Notes under the pieces: generated by a model | Told to the model about the DNA's origin: nothing | What the model saw: the letters and a program-made list of their open reading frames with translations, nothing else | Database searches by the model: none | In this document: piece by piece, positions 1 to 8,140 of the stretch | Layout: every line of letters begins with the position of its first letter | How positions within the stretch are numbered: the first letter of the stretch is position 1 | From: Cloacibacillus porcorum | GTDB lineage: Bacteria; Synergistota; Synergistia; Synergistales; Synergistaceae | Length of the DNA stretch: 64,000 bases | Reading direction: 5' to 3' | Assembly: GCF_001701045.1 (NCBI RefSeq) | Contig: NZ_CP016757.1 | Location: 558,001-622,000, forward strand | Position numbers and translations under genes: made by a program

Positions 1-1197
1 TGGAGCGCGGCCTTCCGCGCCTACGGCGCCCCGCAGACATATTGGGGCTGCGAGACGGCGATGGACATGCTCGCCAACAAGTGCGGCATCGACCCGTTTG
101 ATTTCCGCGAGATGAACCTCCTTGAGTGGGAGCCGTTTACGGAGAATCCGCGCGGACAGTTCCCCTCGGGATACGCGCCTGAAGTGTTCCCGCTTCCCGA
201 GATGATGAAGAAGGCCCGCCCCTACTACGAAGAGATGAAGAAGAAGGCGGCGGAGCTCTCAACGGATGAAAAGAAGTACGGCGTAGGCGTATCGATCGGT
301 ATCTACAACTCAAACGACGACGGCGCCGACGAAGCGGCTAGCAACATCGAGCTTACGAAGGACGGCGTCATCCTCTACAACACCTGGGAAGACCACGGAC
401 AGGGCGCAGATATCGGCTGCGTGGGCACGGCGCATGAGGCGCTGAAGCCGCTTGGACTTGCTCCCGAGCAGATCAAGCTTGTCCTCTCAGACACCGCGAA
501 GGCTCCGAACAGCGGCGCCGCCGCCGCCAGCCGTTCACAGGTCATGGTCGGCAACGCGATCGTCGACAGCTGCAAGAAGCTTCTTGACGCGATGCGTAAG
601 GAAGACGGCACATACCGCACCTACGACGAGATGATCGCCGAGAATATCCCCGTATTCTACGAGGGCTACACGCAGGCGATGGTACTGCACGCCGACGGTT
701 CGACCGAGGTCTGCTCGGGCAACGATAAGGATACCGGACTCGGCAAACCCTTCGGCTTCCATATGTTCGCCGTCAACCTCGCGATGGTCTCCATCGATAT
801 GAAGACCTGCAAGGCCCACTGCGAGAAGTTCGTGCTTGTCGGAGACGTAGGCGTCATCAACAACTACCTCGTTGTCGACGGACAGCAGTACGGCGGTATC
901 GCGCAGGGTATCGGACTTGCCCTCACGGAGGATTTCCTTGACGAGAATAAGTACAACAACTTTGTCGTCATGGGTCTGCCCTACATTAAGGATATCCCCG
1001 ATGAACTCGAACTGGTCCACGTAGAGACACCGCGTCCGCTTGGCCCCTTCGGAGCTTCTGGAACCGGCGAGATGCCGCTCTCCGCGCCGCATATCGCGGT
1101 CTGCAACGCTATCCACGATGCCTGTGGCGTCCGTATCAAGGCTATCCCCGCAACCCCGGACAAGATCAAGGCGGGACTTGAGGAGCTTAAGAAGTAG
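1..1197 (+). CDS. Xanthine dehydrogenase-family Mo-binding subunit, 3' part
   Basis: The window opens inside this gene; the frame is open from base 1 and ends at TAG 1195-1197. The first codons read AFRAYGAPQT, matching the FRGFGxPQ molybdopterin-binding stretch of xanthine dehydrogenase/aldehyde oxidoreductase large subunits. Further on are the SGAAAASRSQ stretch and, near the C-terminus, ASGTGEMPLSAPH, whose Glu corresponds to the catalytic glutamate of the family. The protein would oxidise a purine, aldehyde or N-heterocycle by hydroxylation at a Mo centre. The substrate cannot be read from this C-terminal piece, and the FeS/FAD partners lie outside the window. An ATG at 61 is internal, not the start. 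Confidence 0.9.
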   Translation, partial: WSAAFRAYGAPQTYWGCETAMDMLANKCGIDPFDFREMNLLEWEPFTENPRGQFPSGYAPEVFPLPEMMKKARPYYEEMKKKAAELSTDEKKYGVGVSIGIYNSNDDGADEAASNIELTKDGVILYNTWEDHGQGADIGCVGTAHEALKPLGLAPEQIKLVLSDTAKAPNSGAAAASRSQVMVGNAIVDSCKKLLDAMRKEDGTYRTYDEMIAENIPVFYEGYTQAMVLHADGSTEVCSGNDKDTGLGKPFGFHMFAVNLAMVSIDMKTCKAHCEKFVLVGDVGVINNYLVVDGQQYGGIAQGIGLALTEDFLDENKYNNFVVMGLPYIKDIPDELELVHVETPRPLGPFGASGTGEMPLSAPHIAVCNAIHDACGVRIKAIPATPDKIKAGLEELKK

Positions 1198-1258
1198 GAT
1201 AGAGCGCTTTACGCTTGCGTGAGGCCCTCTCCCGCAGGCATAACGAATGACTCAGAGA

Positions 1259-1293
1259 GGCCGGCATGGAGTTTTTTCTGTGCCGGTCTTTTA
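1259..1293 (+). terminator. Terminator after the Mo hydroxylase gene
   Basis: CCGGCA (1261-1266) pairs with TGCCGG (1281-1286), followed by a T-rich run. It sits between the Mo hydroxylase stop and the cupin gene. Confidence 0.55.
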
Positions 1294-1391
1294 CTAATAA
1301 GATTTTTACGGTTCAGAGTACAGGCTTCGGCCGATTTATGCTAGACTGTTGCAGTAAGGAATCACCAGTTTATTTGTGTGGAGGGGATATT

Positions 1392-1823
1392 ATGAGCGAA
1401 AAAGAAAAAAATTATGGTTCGATATACGAGCTTCCGCTGCAGAACGCCTCGGCGCTTGCGCCGGAGATAGAGAAGAGGACGATATACGGCCCTGAGAACT
1501 GCTGGGACGATTATGTCATGCGCCATTTTATCCTGCCGGCGCACAGGGGTATTCCCGCGCACGAACATGAATGGGACCACCTGATGTTCACGCTGTCCGG
1601 CGACGGCGTCGTTGAGGTCGAGGAGGAGCCGGGCAAACGTGTTCCATATCTCATGAAGACCGGTTACTGGACGCGCGTTCCCGGAGGCCTTCTCCACGAA
1701 TATAAGAACGACAGCGACGTGCCGCTTGAGTTTTTCTGTATCGTCCCCACGCGCGGCGACCCGCACGCCAAGAAATTCTCAATGCGTGCCGAACGCGCGA
1801 AGCGTAAGGAAGAGGCGGAATAG
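1392..1823 (+). CDS. Small cupin-domain protein
   Basis: 143 residues from ATG 1392, which is preceded by GGAGGGG. The open frame continues upstream to 1266, but that part overlaps a terminator and lacks a ribosome site. The single cupin barrel has motif 1 around residues 53-70 (His57 and His59 as metal ligands; the usual motif Glu is replaced by an HxxF-like stretch with His63) and motif 2 at 91-106 (Gly91, Pro97, Gly98, His102, Asn106). Such proteins are metal-dependent isomerases, dioxygenases or ligand sensors; no substrate can be assigned. It is probably a single-gene transcript ended by the hairpin at 1867. Confidence 0.82.
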   Translation: MSEKEKNYGSIYELPLQNASALAPEIEKRTIYGPENCWDDYVMRHFILPAHRGIPAHEHEWDHLMFTLSGDGVVEVEEEPGKRVPYLMKTGYWTRVPGGLLHEYKNDSDVPLEFFCIVPTRGDPHAKKFSMRAERAKRKEEAE

Positions 1824-1866
1824 CTTAGGCAGGCCGCCGGTTTTCGGCGGATAGACGATAAATACG

Positions 1867-1907
1867 ACGCCGCGGCTCTTTTTACGGAGTCCGCGGCGTT
1901 GTGTTTT
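1867..1907 (+). terminator. Terminator after the cupin gene
   Basis: A 9-bp perfect stem, ACGCCGCGG (1867-1875) with CCGCGGCGT (1891-1899), is followed by a T-rich stretch. Confidence 0.75.
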
Positions 1908-2025
1908 TACAGAGAAAATATATTTAACGCTCAGGCGCGCCGGATACCCGCAGGTATTATGGGCGAACGGCGCGGACACCGGAACGTTTTTTATCTGAAC
2001 TGAATCGCTGTCTGTCGGACTGTCC

Positions 2026-2532
2026 CTATTTCTCCAGCTCCATATCGACGATGGGCGGGATGAAGGCCGTAGTCGGCGCGGTATCCCAGGGGAAGAGCAC
2101 CCAAGTATCCTGGCTGACCTCGGTGACGAAGGTGTCGACCATTGGGCGTCCCTCGGGTTTCGCGTAGACGGTGGCGAAATGGGCGGGGCCGAACATGGCG
2201 CGGACGATCTTCGCCGTTTTGCCGGTGTCAACGAGGTCGTCGATTATCAGCCATGTATCGTCGACCCCCGCGAGGTCGGGTCGCTTGAGGATGTTGGCCG
2301 CCGACTGGTCGCGCATTGTGTAGCTCGATATGCAGATGGTGTCCACCAGGCGAATGTTGAGCTCGCGCGCGATGATCGCCGCGGGGACCAGCCCTCCGCG
2401 CGCCACGGTTATGAGACGGCTCCAGTCGGAGCGGATGTCAAGCAGCTTCCAGGCAAGGGCGCGGCAGTCCCTCTGTACCTGTTCCCACGATACGGGATAA
2501 TTTTTGTGATATCTTGCGGTGGTTCCGGCCAT
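2026..2532 (-). CDS. gpt: Xanthine(-guanine) phosphoribosyltransferase
   Basis: 168 residues, cytoplasmic; transfers phosphoribose from PRPP to xanthine or guanine in purine salvage. The type I PRTase PRPP motif IIDDLVDTGKT is at residues 96-106 and the PPi loop ARGG at 44-47. The stretches RGGLVP, REL-I-LVDT-CISSY, FATVYAKPEGRP and QDTWVLFPWD track E. coli Gpt almost word for word; the protein is slightly longer at the N-terminus. The start ATG has AAGGGG upstream. It stands alone, convergent with the cupin gene. A role next to a molybdenum hydroxylase would fit purine use, but that link is only inferred. Confidence 0.92.
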   Translation of the reverse strand: MAGTTARYHKNYPVSWEQVQRDCRALAWKLLDIRSDWSRLITVARGGLVPAAIIARELNIRLVDTICISSYTMRDQSAANILKRPDLAGVDDTWLIIDDLVDTGKTAKIVRAMFGPAHFATVYAKPEGRPMVDTFVTEVSQDTWVLFPWDTAPTTAFIPPIVDMELEK

Positions 2533-2610
2533 TTATATTCCCCTTTTCATGAATTCGGATAAAAACCATTTTTAATTGTACTAACAGAGCCCGCGCTTGT
2601 CTATCGCCTC

Positions 2611-2835
2611 TCAGGGATTGTCTCCGAGTTCGTCCAGCAGGGAGTCGATCTCTTCCCGACAGCCGTTTTCGCAGCGCAGCACCGCCGTGATCTCCACTTG
2701 GCAGCCCTCTCGCGCGCCCGCCGGCAGCAGCGCCGCGGGAAACTCGAAGGCGGGGCCGTCCTTCGGCAGCAGCCGCGCTGTGCCCTCAGCCACCGCGTCG
2801 ATAAAGAGCAGGCTTTTTTTCTTACCGTCCCTCAT
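2611..2835 (-). CDS. DUF3006 family small protein
   Basis: 74 residues, no membrane segment. The opening KSLLFIDAVAEGTARLL and the later LLPAGAREGCQVEI match the small DUF3006 family (compare VDRIEGDxAVLL and LPxGxKEGDVL), commonly encoded right after ComEC-like MBL-fold hydrolases. That is the arrangement here: its ATG overlaps the stop of the MBL gene by 4 bases (ATGA), indicating translational coupling. Biochemical function is unknown; it is presumed to work with the neighbouring hydrolase. Confidence 0.78.
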   Translation of the reverse strand: MRDGKKKSLLFIDAVAEGTARLLPKDGPAFEFPAALLPAGAREGCQVEITAVLRCENGCREEIDSLLDELGDNP

Positions 2836-3687
2836 TTGACTACCCTCTTTCTCTCAAATGTGATGCCTTTGCCGTCCGTGCGCAGCTTGACGGTTCCGTC
2901 AGCGGTGTCGAAGCGGCGCACTCCCGCCTCCCTGATGGCTTTGACCACCTCTTTGTGCGGATGTCCGTAGCTGTTGCCCCGCGCGTAGCTGAGAATGATT
3001 ATCTCGGGGGAGAGCTCGCGCAGCATATTTCCGTCCGTCCCGTTGCGGCTGCCGTGGTGCGCCGCCTTGAGCACCGTCGCCTGCGGCAGCGGTTCTAAAG
3101 TCCTGCGTTCCTCCCTCTCCATGTCGCCGGTGATCAAGAAGGAGATGTCGCCGTAGGTGACGAGCAGAACGAGGCCGTTGTTATTGGCGTCGCTGTCGGT
3201 ATTTTTAAGCAGCTTCGCGGGGCCCAGCACATCGACTCTGACGTCGCCGAAATTCTCGGAGAAGCCGCGCTTCGGCCGCCCAAAGGCGATCTTTCCATCT
3301 TTGATGGCGCGGTAAAAGTCGCGCTGTACGCGGGAGCCGTGGTTATAGCCGGAGTCCCATATCTTGCCCACCGGAAAGGCCGAAAGCAGCTCCTTCATAC
3401 CGCCGATGTGGTCCTCGTGCGGGTGCGTCGCCACGAGCAGGTCTACCCTTTTCACGCCGCAGGATTTAAGATAACGCACCGTCTGTTTAAGCGTTTTTCT
3501 CGGGGCCCGCGTCGATCACGATATTTTGTCCGTTGGGAAGGATAAAGAGCGAACAGTCCCCCTGCCCGACGTCGACGGCGTAATAGCGCAGCTGCGCGGT
3601 TCTGGCCTGAGCACCGGAAAATACGGCGCAAAACAGCAGCAGCGCCATTAGTAATATTTGCAGTGGAATTTTTAATTTTGCCTTCAT
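2832..3687 (-). pseudogene. ComEC-like MBL-fold hydrolase with a one-base frameshift
   Basis: The gene starts at ATG 3687 with a signal peptide (hydrophobic run IPLQILLMALLLFCAVF, then AQA), continues with YYAVDVGQGDCSLFILPNG and IDAGPEKNA, then stops at about 3487. The rest of the MBL fold (VRYLKSCG, then the zinc motif ATHPHEDHIGG, later LITGD and KAAHHGS) continues in the next frame to 2832. Removing one A from the AAAAA run near 3495-3499 would join the parts as PEKTLKQTVRYLKSCG. It resembles secreted relatives of the C-terminal hydrolase domain of the DNA-uptake channel ComEC. It may be a recent pseudogene, a slippage-expressed gene or a sequencing error; the downstream DUF3006 gene is intact. 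Confidence 0.8.
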
Positions 3688-3770
3688 CTTATGCCGCCTT
3701 TCAAATATATATTAAATAAAACGATATGGTCTATAATAGTAACCTAGTTGAGACTGAAAGGGAGAACCGT

Positions 3771-4712
3771 ATGTTTGGATTTTTTCTAGTACTGCCCCTC
3801 GTCATCATAATTATAACGGGAAACCAGCTGCGTGCCCGCGGCTTTTATTCCGCCGACGACATTTCCGCCCTTATGAAGACCCTCTACTGGGTCATACTGC
3901 CTCCCCTTCTCTTCCGCACCACCTATATCGCCGGTACGGAGGTCTTAAAACAGCCCAATCTACTCATAGCCAGCACGCTATGTTATATCCTCACGATAAT
4001 CGTGGCCTATATCGGCTCCGTATGGTTTGCCCATAGGGGAAACGTGAAGCGGGTGGCCGTCTCGGTATTCTCCTCATTCCGCAGCAACAACATTTATCTT
4101 GGTTTTCCCGTCATTCAGATGGCGATGGGTGAGGCGGGGCTTCACGAGGCCTCCATATATGTGGCCGTTACGACCGTATCCTTCCAGCTTCTCTCTATCG
4201 CCGCGGGAGAGGCGGTCCTCTACGGACGGCCATCCGTAAGCGGCATTTTGAATATGCTGAAGAAGCTTGCCCTGAACCCGCTGATAATCTCCTGTGTGCT
4301 GGGCGTTATCGCCGCGTCCTTTGGCTTCTCGATCCATTTTGTCTTTGACGAGGCGATGAAGCTGATGAGCGGGGCTGCGACCGCTGTGGCGCTGCTGGCC
4401 CTCGGTGGTTCGCTCGACCTGTCGCGCATGGGCAAGATCGTTAAGATACTGAGCAGTACCTGGTTCGATACGCTGATAAAATTGGCGGTCAACCCCGCGA
4501 TAATGTGCGCGGTGCTGTTTCTCCTTCCCATCTCCAAGGAGCTCTTTCAGGTCACCGTGATGCTCAGCGCGATGCCGAACGCCGTAAACTGCTTCATCCT
4601 CGCGCGCGGCATGGGGATGGACAGCGAGTACGCCGCCGACCTCGTCGCCGCGACTACGCTGCTCGGCATCATCTCCATTCCCGCCTGGGCGTATATCCTC
4701 GGAATGGTCTAA
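3771..4712 (+). CDS. AEC-family transporter (auxin efflux carrier type)
   Basis: 313 residues with about ten hydrophobic segments in two halves, the size and pattern of bacterial AEC permeases, which move organic acids such as malate or malonate. The start is ATG 3771, preceded by AAGGGAG. The frame extends to 3726, but that stretch contains a TATAAT (3732-3737) better read as the -10 box. FRSNNIYLGFPV and the late SAMPNAVNCFILARGMG are family-like conserved loops. It precedes carbamate kinase on the same strand, but that gene has its own promoter. Substrate unknown. Confidence 0.87.
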   Translation: MFGFFLVLPLVIIIITGNQLRARGFYSADDISALMKTLYWVILPPLLFRTTYIAGTEVLKQPNLLIASTLCYILTIIVAYIGSVWFAHRGNVKRVAVSVFSSFRSNNIYLGFPVIQMAMGEAGLHEASIYVAVTTVSFQLLSIAAGEAVLYGRPSVSGILNMLKKLALNPLIISCVLGVIAASFGFSIHFVFDEAMKLMSGAATAVALLALGGSLDLSRMGKIVKILSSTWFDTLIKLAVNPAIMCAVLFLLPISKELFQVTVMLSAMPNAVNCFILARGMGMDSEYAADLVAATTLLGIISIPAWAYILGMV

Positions 4713-4809
4713 GTAAACTCAAGGTTTATAACAGGTTTAGAATGGATAGCGGTTATATGCTGCGCTGTGGTGAAATTGCGGAAAAATTCCCCTTTTTTAA
4801 ATTGGTATA

Positions 4810-4839
4810 TTGAACTTTTTAGTGGTTTGGGTTTATAAT
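4810..4839 (+). promoter_or_regulatory. Sigma-70-type promoter of carbamate kinase
   Basis: TTGAAC (4810-4815), an 18-bp spacer and TATAAT (4834-4839), about 65 bases before the chosen start codon. Confidence 0.7.
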
Positions 4840-4902
4840 ATAGAGACAAAAAATTATTTATCCAGACTAAAAATTTTTAATATGAAGGAGTGCTTGATAA
4901 CA

Positions 4903-5898
4903 ATGATTCCGCATTCGATCGCCACGAACGACAACCCCTCAAAAGCAACTAAGGTAGTAATTGCCCTTGGCGGCAATGCTCTTATGGAGGCAGGTACCCC
5001 GCCGACGGCGGAGGAGCAGCTCAAGGTCGTTAAAAAGACCTGTGAGAATCTCGCTGATATCAGCTGCAGCGGATATGAGATGGCGGTAGTTCACGGGAAC
5101 GGACCGCAGGTCGGTCGTCTTGTGCTCCAGCAGGAGATAGCGGCGGCCTCTCAGCCGGACCAGCTTCCCGCGATCCCCTTTGACTGCTGCGGCGCGATGA
5201 CCGAGGGTTACATCGGTTATCAGATCCAGCAGAGCCTTCGCGACGCTCTGCGCAACAGGAACCGCAACGTTCCCGTCGTGACGCTCGTCACGCAGGTCAT
5301 TGTGGATGAGAGCGACCCCGCCTTTGAAAAGCCGACGAAGCCGATCGGCCGCTTCTACAGCGCCGAAGAGGCCGAGAAGGTAGCCAAGGAAAAGGGCTGG
5401 ACGATGAAAGAGGACTCCGGCCGCGGCTGGCGCCGCGTCGTCCCCTCGCCGAAGCCGAAGCGGATCGTTGAACTTGATTCCGTCAAGCGCCTCTGGGATT
5501 CGACGATCGTCGTAACGGCGGGCGGCGGCGGTATTCCCGTGATCGAGAACATGGACGGCTCGCTCACCGGCGTGGCGGCGGTCATCGACAAGGATCTCGC
5601 GGCGGAGCGCCTGGCGGAGGATATGGAGACAGACATCCTTCTCATCCTCACCGAGGTCGAGAACGTCTACGTCAACTTCGGCAAGCCCGACCAGAAGGCG
5701 CTTTCCCACATCACCGTCGCCGAAGCGATAAAATATATGGAAGAGGGGCAGTTTGGCTCCGGCAGCATGGAACCGAAGGTCATGGCGGCGATCAAGTTCG
5801 CCCGCCGTTTCCCCGGCAAGAAGGCGATCATCACCTCGCTTGCGAAGGCTATCGACGCGTTGGAGAACGGAGCCGGTACGGTAATCACCATGGCGTAA
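4903..5898 (+). CDS. arcC: Carbamate kinase
   Basis: 331 residues from ATG 4903 (AAGGAG 12 bases upstream; an in-frame TTG at 4894 is the alternative). It transfers phosphate between carbamoyl phosphate and ADP, yielding ATP at the end of arginine, citrulline or purine fermentation. Family marks are VVIALGGNAL near the N-terminus, VVHGNGPQVG, the insert with RGWRRVVPSPKP, VVTAGGGGIPV, VIDKDLAAERLA, TEVENVYVNFGKP and GSMEPKVMAAIKF. A roughly 15-residue N-terminal extension is longer than usual. No arginine deiminase or ornithine carbamoyltransferase is adjacent, so the source of carbamoyl phosphate is encoded elsewhere. Confidence 0.95.
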   Translation: MIPHSIATNDNPSKATKVVIALGGNALMEAGTPPTAEEQLKVVKKTCENLADISCSGYEMAVVHGNGPQVGRLVLQQEIAAASQPDQLPAIPFDCCGAMTEGYIGYQIQQSLRDALRNRNRNVPVVTLVTQVIVDESDPAFEKPTKPIGRFYSAEEAEKVAKEKGWTMKEDSGRGWRRVVPSPKPKRIVELDSVKRLWDSTIVVTAGGGGIPVIENMDGSLTGVAAVIDKDLAAERLAEDMETDILLILTEVENVYVNFGKPDQKALSHITVAEAIKYMEEGQFGSGSMEPKVMAAIKFARRFPGKKAIITSLAKAIDALENGAGTVITMA

Positions 5899-5953
5899 AG
5901 GTCGTCGGGCCGACGGTCAAGGTAATCGTATCAAGTCTTTTGACGAACATTGA

Positions 5954-5984
5954 GCAGCCCGCGCTGCCGGGCTGCGGCATTTTT
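5954..5984 (+). terminator. Terminator after arcC
   Basis: GCAGCCCG (5954-5961) pairs with CGGGCTGC (5968-5975), followed by TTTTT. The 180 bases after it up to the tRNA promoter show no convincing gene. Confidence 0.75.
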
Positions 5985-6167
5985 CGCTTTCACATGGCAG
6001 TGGAAGGTTGCGATGAACATTTACAGGAGGGAAAATATATCATTTTTCTTAATATCCCTAAAGTAAATTACGGCGAACGTTGTGAAAGCGCTAAAAATGA
6101 CGCTGTCCGGCAGCATGGGCGCAGGCTGTCAGCTTATGCGTTTGCCCTGAGAACGAGGCTGTTCGGG

Positions 6168-6195
6168 TTGACAAAAGCGTGATATCCTGTAAAAT
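6168..6195 (+). promoter_or_regulatory. Promoter of tRNA-Tyr copy 1
   Basis: TTGACA (6168-6173), a 16-bp spacer and TAAAAT (6190-6195). The block is nearly repeated before the second tRNA-Tyr at 12035. Confidence 0.75.
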
Positions 6196-6233
6196 ATCTT
6201 TTCGTGACGCCGTGTTGACCGGCTTACTTTTGT

Positions 6234-6319
6234 GGTAGGATGGCCGAGTGGTCAAAGGCAACAGACTGTAAATCTGTCGGCGTGAGCCTACGCTAGTTCG
6301 AACCTAGCTCCTACCACCA
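6234..6319 (+). tRNA. tRNA-Tyr (anticodon GTA), copy 1
   Basis: 86 nt with encoded CCA. The acceptor stem GGTAGGA (6234-6240) pairs with TCCTACC (6309-6315). The anticodon stem CAGA/TCTG carries loop CTGTAAA with anticodon GTA. The long variable arm is the class II form usual for bacterial tRNA-Tyr. It is identical to the copy at 12101. Confidence 0.96.
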
Positions 6320-6333
6320 TCTTAAAAAAATCA

Positions 6334-6362
6334 AGGCCGCCCGCAGGGGCGGCCTGTTTTTT
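6334..6362 (+). terminator. Terminator after tRNA-Tyr copy 1
   Basis: AGGCCGCCC (6334-6342) with GGGCGGCCT (6347-6355), then TTTTTT. An A-run on the other side means it may also end the convergent membrane-protein gene. Confidence 0.85.
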
Positions 6363-6378
6363 CCTGCGCTGTCTCTTA

Positions 6379-7452
6379 TCATTTATCAGGTTCTTTGCCG
6401 TTATCTTTCGGCAGGCCCTGATATTTTTTTATATTCCAGATCTTTTCCGCCTTTGAGCCGAGAAACCAGAGGCTGCCGCCCAATATCAGGAAGAAAAGCC
6501 CCTTATCCATGCCGTTCCAGAAATTCTCAAAGTAGCGCGTATAGAGGTTTATCCCGAGAAAGGTCAGGCCGTAGCCGCGGAGCATGGCGTCGTCGCGCTT
6601 GATTCCCAGCCACAGCGAAACGCCTGCGGCGGCGGCGAAGAGGAGCGACCAGTGGAAAAGCTCCATCTGGCGTACGTCATACCATGAATTCATATCGCCG
6701 TAGTTGCCGAAGATAGACATTATCCACAGGCTTACAAAAAGAAACAACAGCCCGACGCTGAGCGTGCTTCGCGTGAACGGAGCAAGGCGTCCGTATCTTT
6801 CCATTCGCTGCGACAGCGCCGTGAGCAGGGCACCGTAGAGCGAGAAACGGGCCGGATAATTAAGTCCCAGCCAGTAGGCTCCCCAGCCAGATACATAGCC
6901 TGTTTCGGCTCCAAGCCAGCTGCCGAGGGAAAAGAGGGCGAAAATCCATACCAGAATGGAGTCCAGCGCGAGCGCTATCGTACCGTAGACGAGCGCCGCG
7001 AGTCCCAGGAGCAGCGAAAAGTGGCCGCTGCCGTTATCGAGTGCCTTGCCGAGCCATGCGATCGAGGCGGCCGTCGAAAGGACGCCGAGAAAAAGCATCG
7101 CCTCGTTGGTGAATACCTTTTCAGGAAAATGCCGTCTGCGTTTGCCGCTCCAAAGATAAAGGGCGGCGGCCACCACCGCGAAGAATATGCACTTTACGAT
7201 CGCTTTGCCTCCGAAGAGCCAGAGCATTAGATCGATCACCCATCGGGCCCTCGTCAGCGCCGCTATTCCCACAAAGATACAGCAAAGCGCCACCGCCAAT
7301 AGACAGCGTGCCGCCTTCTGCCAGTCAAAGGGCATAGGGGCGATGCCGTCTCTGAGCATTTTGGCCGTCTCCACGTCAAGCTCCCCGCCCTTCTCCCAGA
7401 GGTCAAGCATCTTTGAGACAGTATTATATTGCCGTTTAGGAAGTTCCCGCAT
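6379..7452 (-). CDS. Polytopic membrane protein, DUF2157-like
   Basis: 357 residues from ATG 7452, chosen because GGAG lies 8 bases upstream; the longer frame to 7536 has no ribosome site. A soluble N-terminus of about 45 residues (LWEKGGELDVETAKMLRDG) is followed by about eleven hydrophobic segments and a short charged tail. This build, a short helical head then a string of membrane spans, resembles DUF2157-type inner-membrane proteins of unknown function. It lies alone, convergent with tRNA-Tyr copy 1, inside the segment bracketed by the two tRNA-Tyr genes. Confidence 0.75.
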   Translation of the reverse strand: MRELPKRQYNTVSKMLDLWEKGGELDVETAKMLRDGIAPMPFDWQKAARCLLAVALCCIFVGIAALTRARWVIDLMLWLFGGKAIVKCIFFAVVAAALYLWSGKRRRHFPEKVFTNEAMLFLGVLSTAASIAWLGKALDNGSGHFSLLLGLAALVYGTIALALDSILVWIFALFSLGSWLGAETGYVSGWGAYWLGLNYPARFSLYGALLTALSQRMERYGRLAPFTRSTLSVGLLFLFVSLWIMSIFGNYGDMNSWYDVRQMELFHWSLLFAAAAGVSLWLGIKRDDAMLRGYGLTFLGINLYTRYFENFWNGMDKGLFFLILGGSLWFLGSKAEKIWNIKKYQGLPKDNGKEPDK

Positions 7453-8140
7453 CGTCATCACTCCGGCAGATGATTTAAAAACAGATATCCCCAGCCTAAC
7501 GGCCGCTTGAGATATACAAGACCCATTATAAACCATAAGGGTTTGATCGATATCCGCGCATGATTTCTGATATAAGGCATAACGGAAATATGCGCCGTTA
7601 AATGCCGTGTTAAAGGATTTGGACTTAATTATACAAATTGTTAAAATTCAACGGCTATTATATTACAATATTTCTGAAAATTGTGCGTGGCAAATAGGCT
7701 ACTTATACACTAAATAGCCGGCTGGCGCAAGGGTATTTTGCGATAAGACAGTCTCTCATTTCCTGCGTAAGTACACGAAGATTTGGCTTGTCAGATATGA
7801 TATATTTAGCGCCAAGTTTAAAAACGTTTTTGATTGAAGAAAAAAGTTCTTGGATATACGGACAGCCGCGGCAAACAACCTCCGCGGGAGAATTTTAGAA
7901 GTTATATCATCTGATATCCGCAGCAGCCCGGTTATATAGCTGGCGACAGCGTCCAGCGAACCTGCATGTAATTTGACGGAGGTACAGCGTTCCCCCGGCC
8001 GCTCTCTGCTCTTTTTGCCTCAAACTCCCCGTTGGGCTGTTTCAAATATGACAAAGTTTTCCACTGGTGCCGCTCCTGCCGGGAGGGGAGGGCGCGGTTT
8101 TGCCCTGCGCTCTTTTATAAAAATTTATGAATACGGTCTT
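7453..8140. other. AT-rich intergenic region before the autotransporter
   Basis: About 690 bases with lower GC than the surroundings from 7560 to 7860 and no convincing gene. It must hold the divergent promoters of the membrane protein and the autotransporter, but I could not pick one with confidence. A GC-rich GGGCGCGG/GCCCTGCGC partial hairpin lies at about 8088-8112, just before the autotransporter leader. Confidence 0.5.

Noticed and set aside
535-1116. Long antisense frames over GC-rich genes (also at 13430-14650, 17497-19014, 35013-36497 and 38328-39683)
   Set aside because: Typical shadow frames of high-GC coding DNA; their translations are Arg/His-rich without domains, and the sense genes are well supported.
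5940-6182. 80-residue reading frame between arcC and tRNA-Tyr
   Set aside because: It begins before the arcC terminator hairpin, lacks a ribosome site and overlaps the tRNA promoter.
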